This document shows, piece by piece, positions 60,411 to 61,415 of a stretch of DNA of 61,415 bases (position 1 is its first letter; each line of letters opens with the position of its first letter). Source of the DNA: Thermacetogenium sp. UBA5472 (GTDB lineage Bacteria; Bacillota; DSM-12270; Thermacetogeniales; Thermacetogeniaceae); the NCBI GenBank assembly GCA_002426495.1, contig DIQC01000036.1, forward strand, positions 1 to 61,415, read 5' to 3'. The translations under genes and the position numbers were made by a program. The notes beneath the pieces were generated by a model. That model was not told the origin of the DNA and searched no databases. It saw only the letters and a program-made list of their open reading frames with translations.

Positions 60411-61019
60411 CTAAACATAGCAGAACTCACCCCGTTCCTTTTCCACCTGCCCTGATGTGACTCCACTAAGCCGCTGGGACACATCCACCCCCACTGGCAG
60501 CAGACAGCTAATCGTCACCCGCTCATCATAAACGATATCCTGAATCAGTCCCCCAGCCATCTCCAACTCCCGCTTGACTGAGCCGAAGAATTGATAGTCA
60601 ACCCGCACAAAGATCGCTTGGTGCCGCCTCTTTTTCACAATCCCTGCACTGTCAACAACTTTTTTAGCTGCATCACTATAGGCCCGCACCAACCCTCCAG
60701 CACCCAGCTTAATCCCACCGAAATAGCGTGTAACCACAACAACAGTCCGCTCTAGGTTCTGCTTTTTGAGAACTTCCAACACCGGCTTTCCGGCAGTTCC
60801 CGCAGGTTCACCATCATCACTACAACGCATAACCTGCTCATTGATCAGATAGGCAAACACATTATGAGTCGCCCGCTTGTGCTCTTCCTTCATCCGCTCA
60901 ATAAAGGAGTTGGCTGCATCCTCATCATCGACAGGGGATGCGGCAGCAATAAACTTCGACCGCTTGATATCTACCTCAACAACTGCAGCTTTATGAATAG
61001 TATAAAAGCTTTCCTTCAC
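60411..61019 (-). CDS. YigZ/IMPACT family protein
   Basis: Encodes 202 residues from GTG 61019. It shows the UPF0029/IMPACT N-terminal domain with RATHNVFAYLI, CSDDGEPAGTAGKPVLEVLKK and VVVVTRYFGGIKLGAGGLVRAYSDAA, plus a C-terminal ferredoxin-like domain. A translation-related or RNA-binding role is suspected for the family. It converges on the ABC permease gene with a 35-nt spacer. Confidence 0.92.
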   Translation of the reverse strand: MKESFYTIHKAAVVEVDIKRSKFIAAASPVDDEDAANSFIERMKEEHKRATHNVFAYLINEQVMRCSDDGEPAGTAGKPVLEVLKKQNLERTVVVVTRYFGGIKLGAGGLVRAYSDAAKKVVDSAGIVKKRRHQAIFVRVDYQFFGSVKRELEMAGGLIQDIVYDERVTISCLLPVGVDVSQRLSGVTSGQVEKERGEFCYV

Positions 61020-61415
61020 AGGTTATCACCCTATATTACAGTACCACTTAATCAACTAGATTACCTGCCTTGGCGGAATTTCCCCCCGTTAACAACCGGG
61101 TGAAGCGTTAAAGTAAGGCTTTTTGCATTTTTACCAGCACACACTTAAAAATATTTAGGTGTCCTAAATTACCGCTGAGTGAAAAAACAGCCCTTGACCG
61201 GCTGCTTTATACCTTTACCAAACTCCCTTTACAATTATATCAGGAATGTAATGGCGCAAAAAACCATCCCTACTATCGCCTTGCCAGTTTCAGGATATCG
61301 TTAGCAAGCGTGAAGGCGAGAAAATGTGGCAAACGAAACGTCCCGGTGCCACAGACGAAACGTCCCGGTGCCACTTACATATACAGATATTCCCTCGTCA
61401 TGGGCAGCTCATTAT
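61020..61415. other. Terminal spacer with repeats
   Basis: No gene is seen in the last 396 bases. It ends in a 1.8-copy stem-loop element at 61326-61374. Confidence 0.45.
61326..61374 (-). repeat. 27-nt stem-loop element E20 plus partial tandem copy
   Basis: 61326-61352 has minus-strand arms GTGGCAC/TTGCCAC (one mismatch) and loop CGGGACGTTTCGT. The loop and one arm are repeated at 61353-61374. It may close a minus-strand gene beyond the window. Confidence 0.75.

Noticed and set aside
61326..61374. CRISPR array from spaced repeats
   Set aside because: The copies are 27-nt palindromic units, mostly single, in unrelated spacers, without regular unique spacers and without cas genes.

Overview
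The window looks like chromosome of an anaerobic, Gram-positive-type Clostridia member (Firmicutes). Supporting points are AGGAGG ribosome binding sites throughout, the gene order nadA-nadB-nadC-birA-coaX-dus, lipoprotein substrate-binding proteins, corrinoid and Fe-S enzymes, a CotA-like multicopper oxidase and a Bce-type sensor/transporter set. A family of Peptococcaceae-like type is my guess; no rRNA or tRNA gene is present to settle it. Base composition is moderate and rises in the 5-13 kb block.

Layout. 0-5 kb: a small membrane protein, a lipoprotein, a flavin reductase, then a stretch of broken genes (radical SAM, betaine-binding protein, a duplicated gene end), then nudC and an NADPH/FMN reductase. 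5-14 kb: a catabolic-looking block with two MFS carriers and an SDR on the minus strand, facing an Fe-S aldo/keto reductase, larB and larC (nickel-pincer cofactor synthesis), closed by a LysR regulator. 14-22 kb: multicopper oxidase, pstSCAB phosphate importer, gene fragments (YbaK-like, serpin, BadF-type activator) and a hypothetical gene. 22-31 kb: a nine-gene cluster with two ADP-ribosylglycohydrolase paralogues, a sugar/nucleoside ABC importer, a divergent pseudouridine-phosphate glycosidase, a UroD-type methyltransferase, a PfkB kinase and a corrinoid protein. 31-37 kb: NAD synthesis (nadABC), birA, coaX, dus. 37.6-41.5 kb: a second-type Hsp70/J-protein operon with a DUF5685 protein and a zinc-ribbon membrane protein. 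41.5-49.6 kb: superoxide dismutase, a P-type ATPase behind a yybP-ykoY (Mn2+) riboswitch, NagZ, and a CadA/ZntA-type ATPase with its ArsR-family repressor. 49.7-54.5 kb: an ABC-2 exporter, a GNAT-like protein and a HIT protein. 55-61 kb: two-component system plus FtsX-type ABC transporter, then YigZ.

Two things stand out. First, intergenic DNA is studded with a short element almost always exactly 27 nt long: two complementary 7-nt arms around a conserved 13-nt loop (consensus RGGGACGKTYYYN). The arm sequences change in a compensated way while the loop stays. Most copies sit 0-30 nt after a stop codon with the loop in the sense orientation, and three form the last codons of genes (dus, sod, HIT). 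Second, the 22-31 kb cluster joins import, phosphorylation and ribosyl-bond cleavage with a corrinoid methyl-transfer pair, which suggests an undescribed route for using methylated (C-)nucleosides or a similar methylated riboside.
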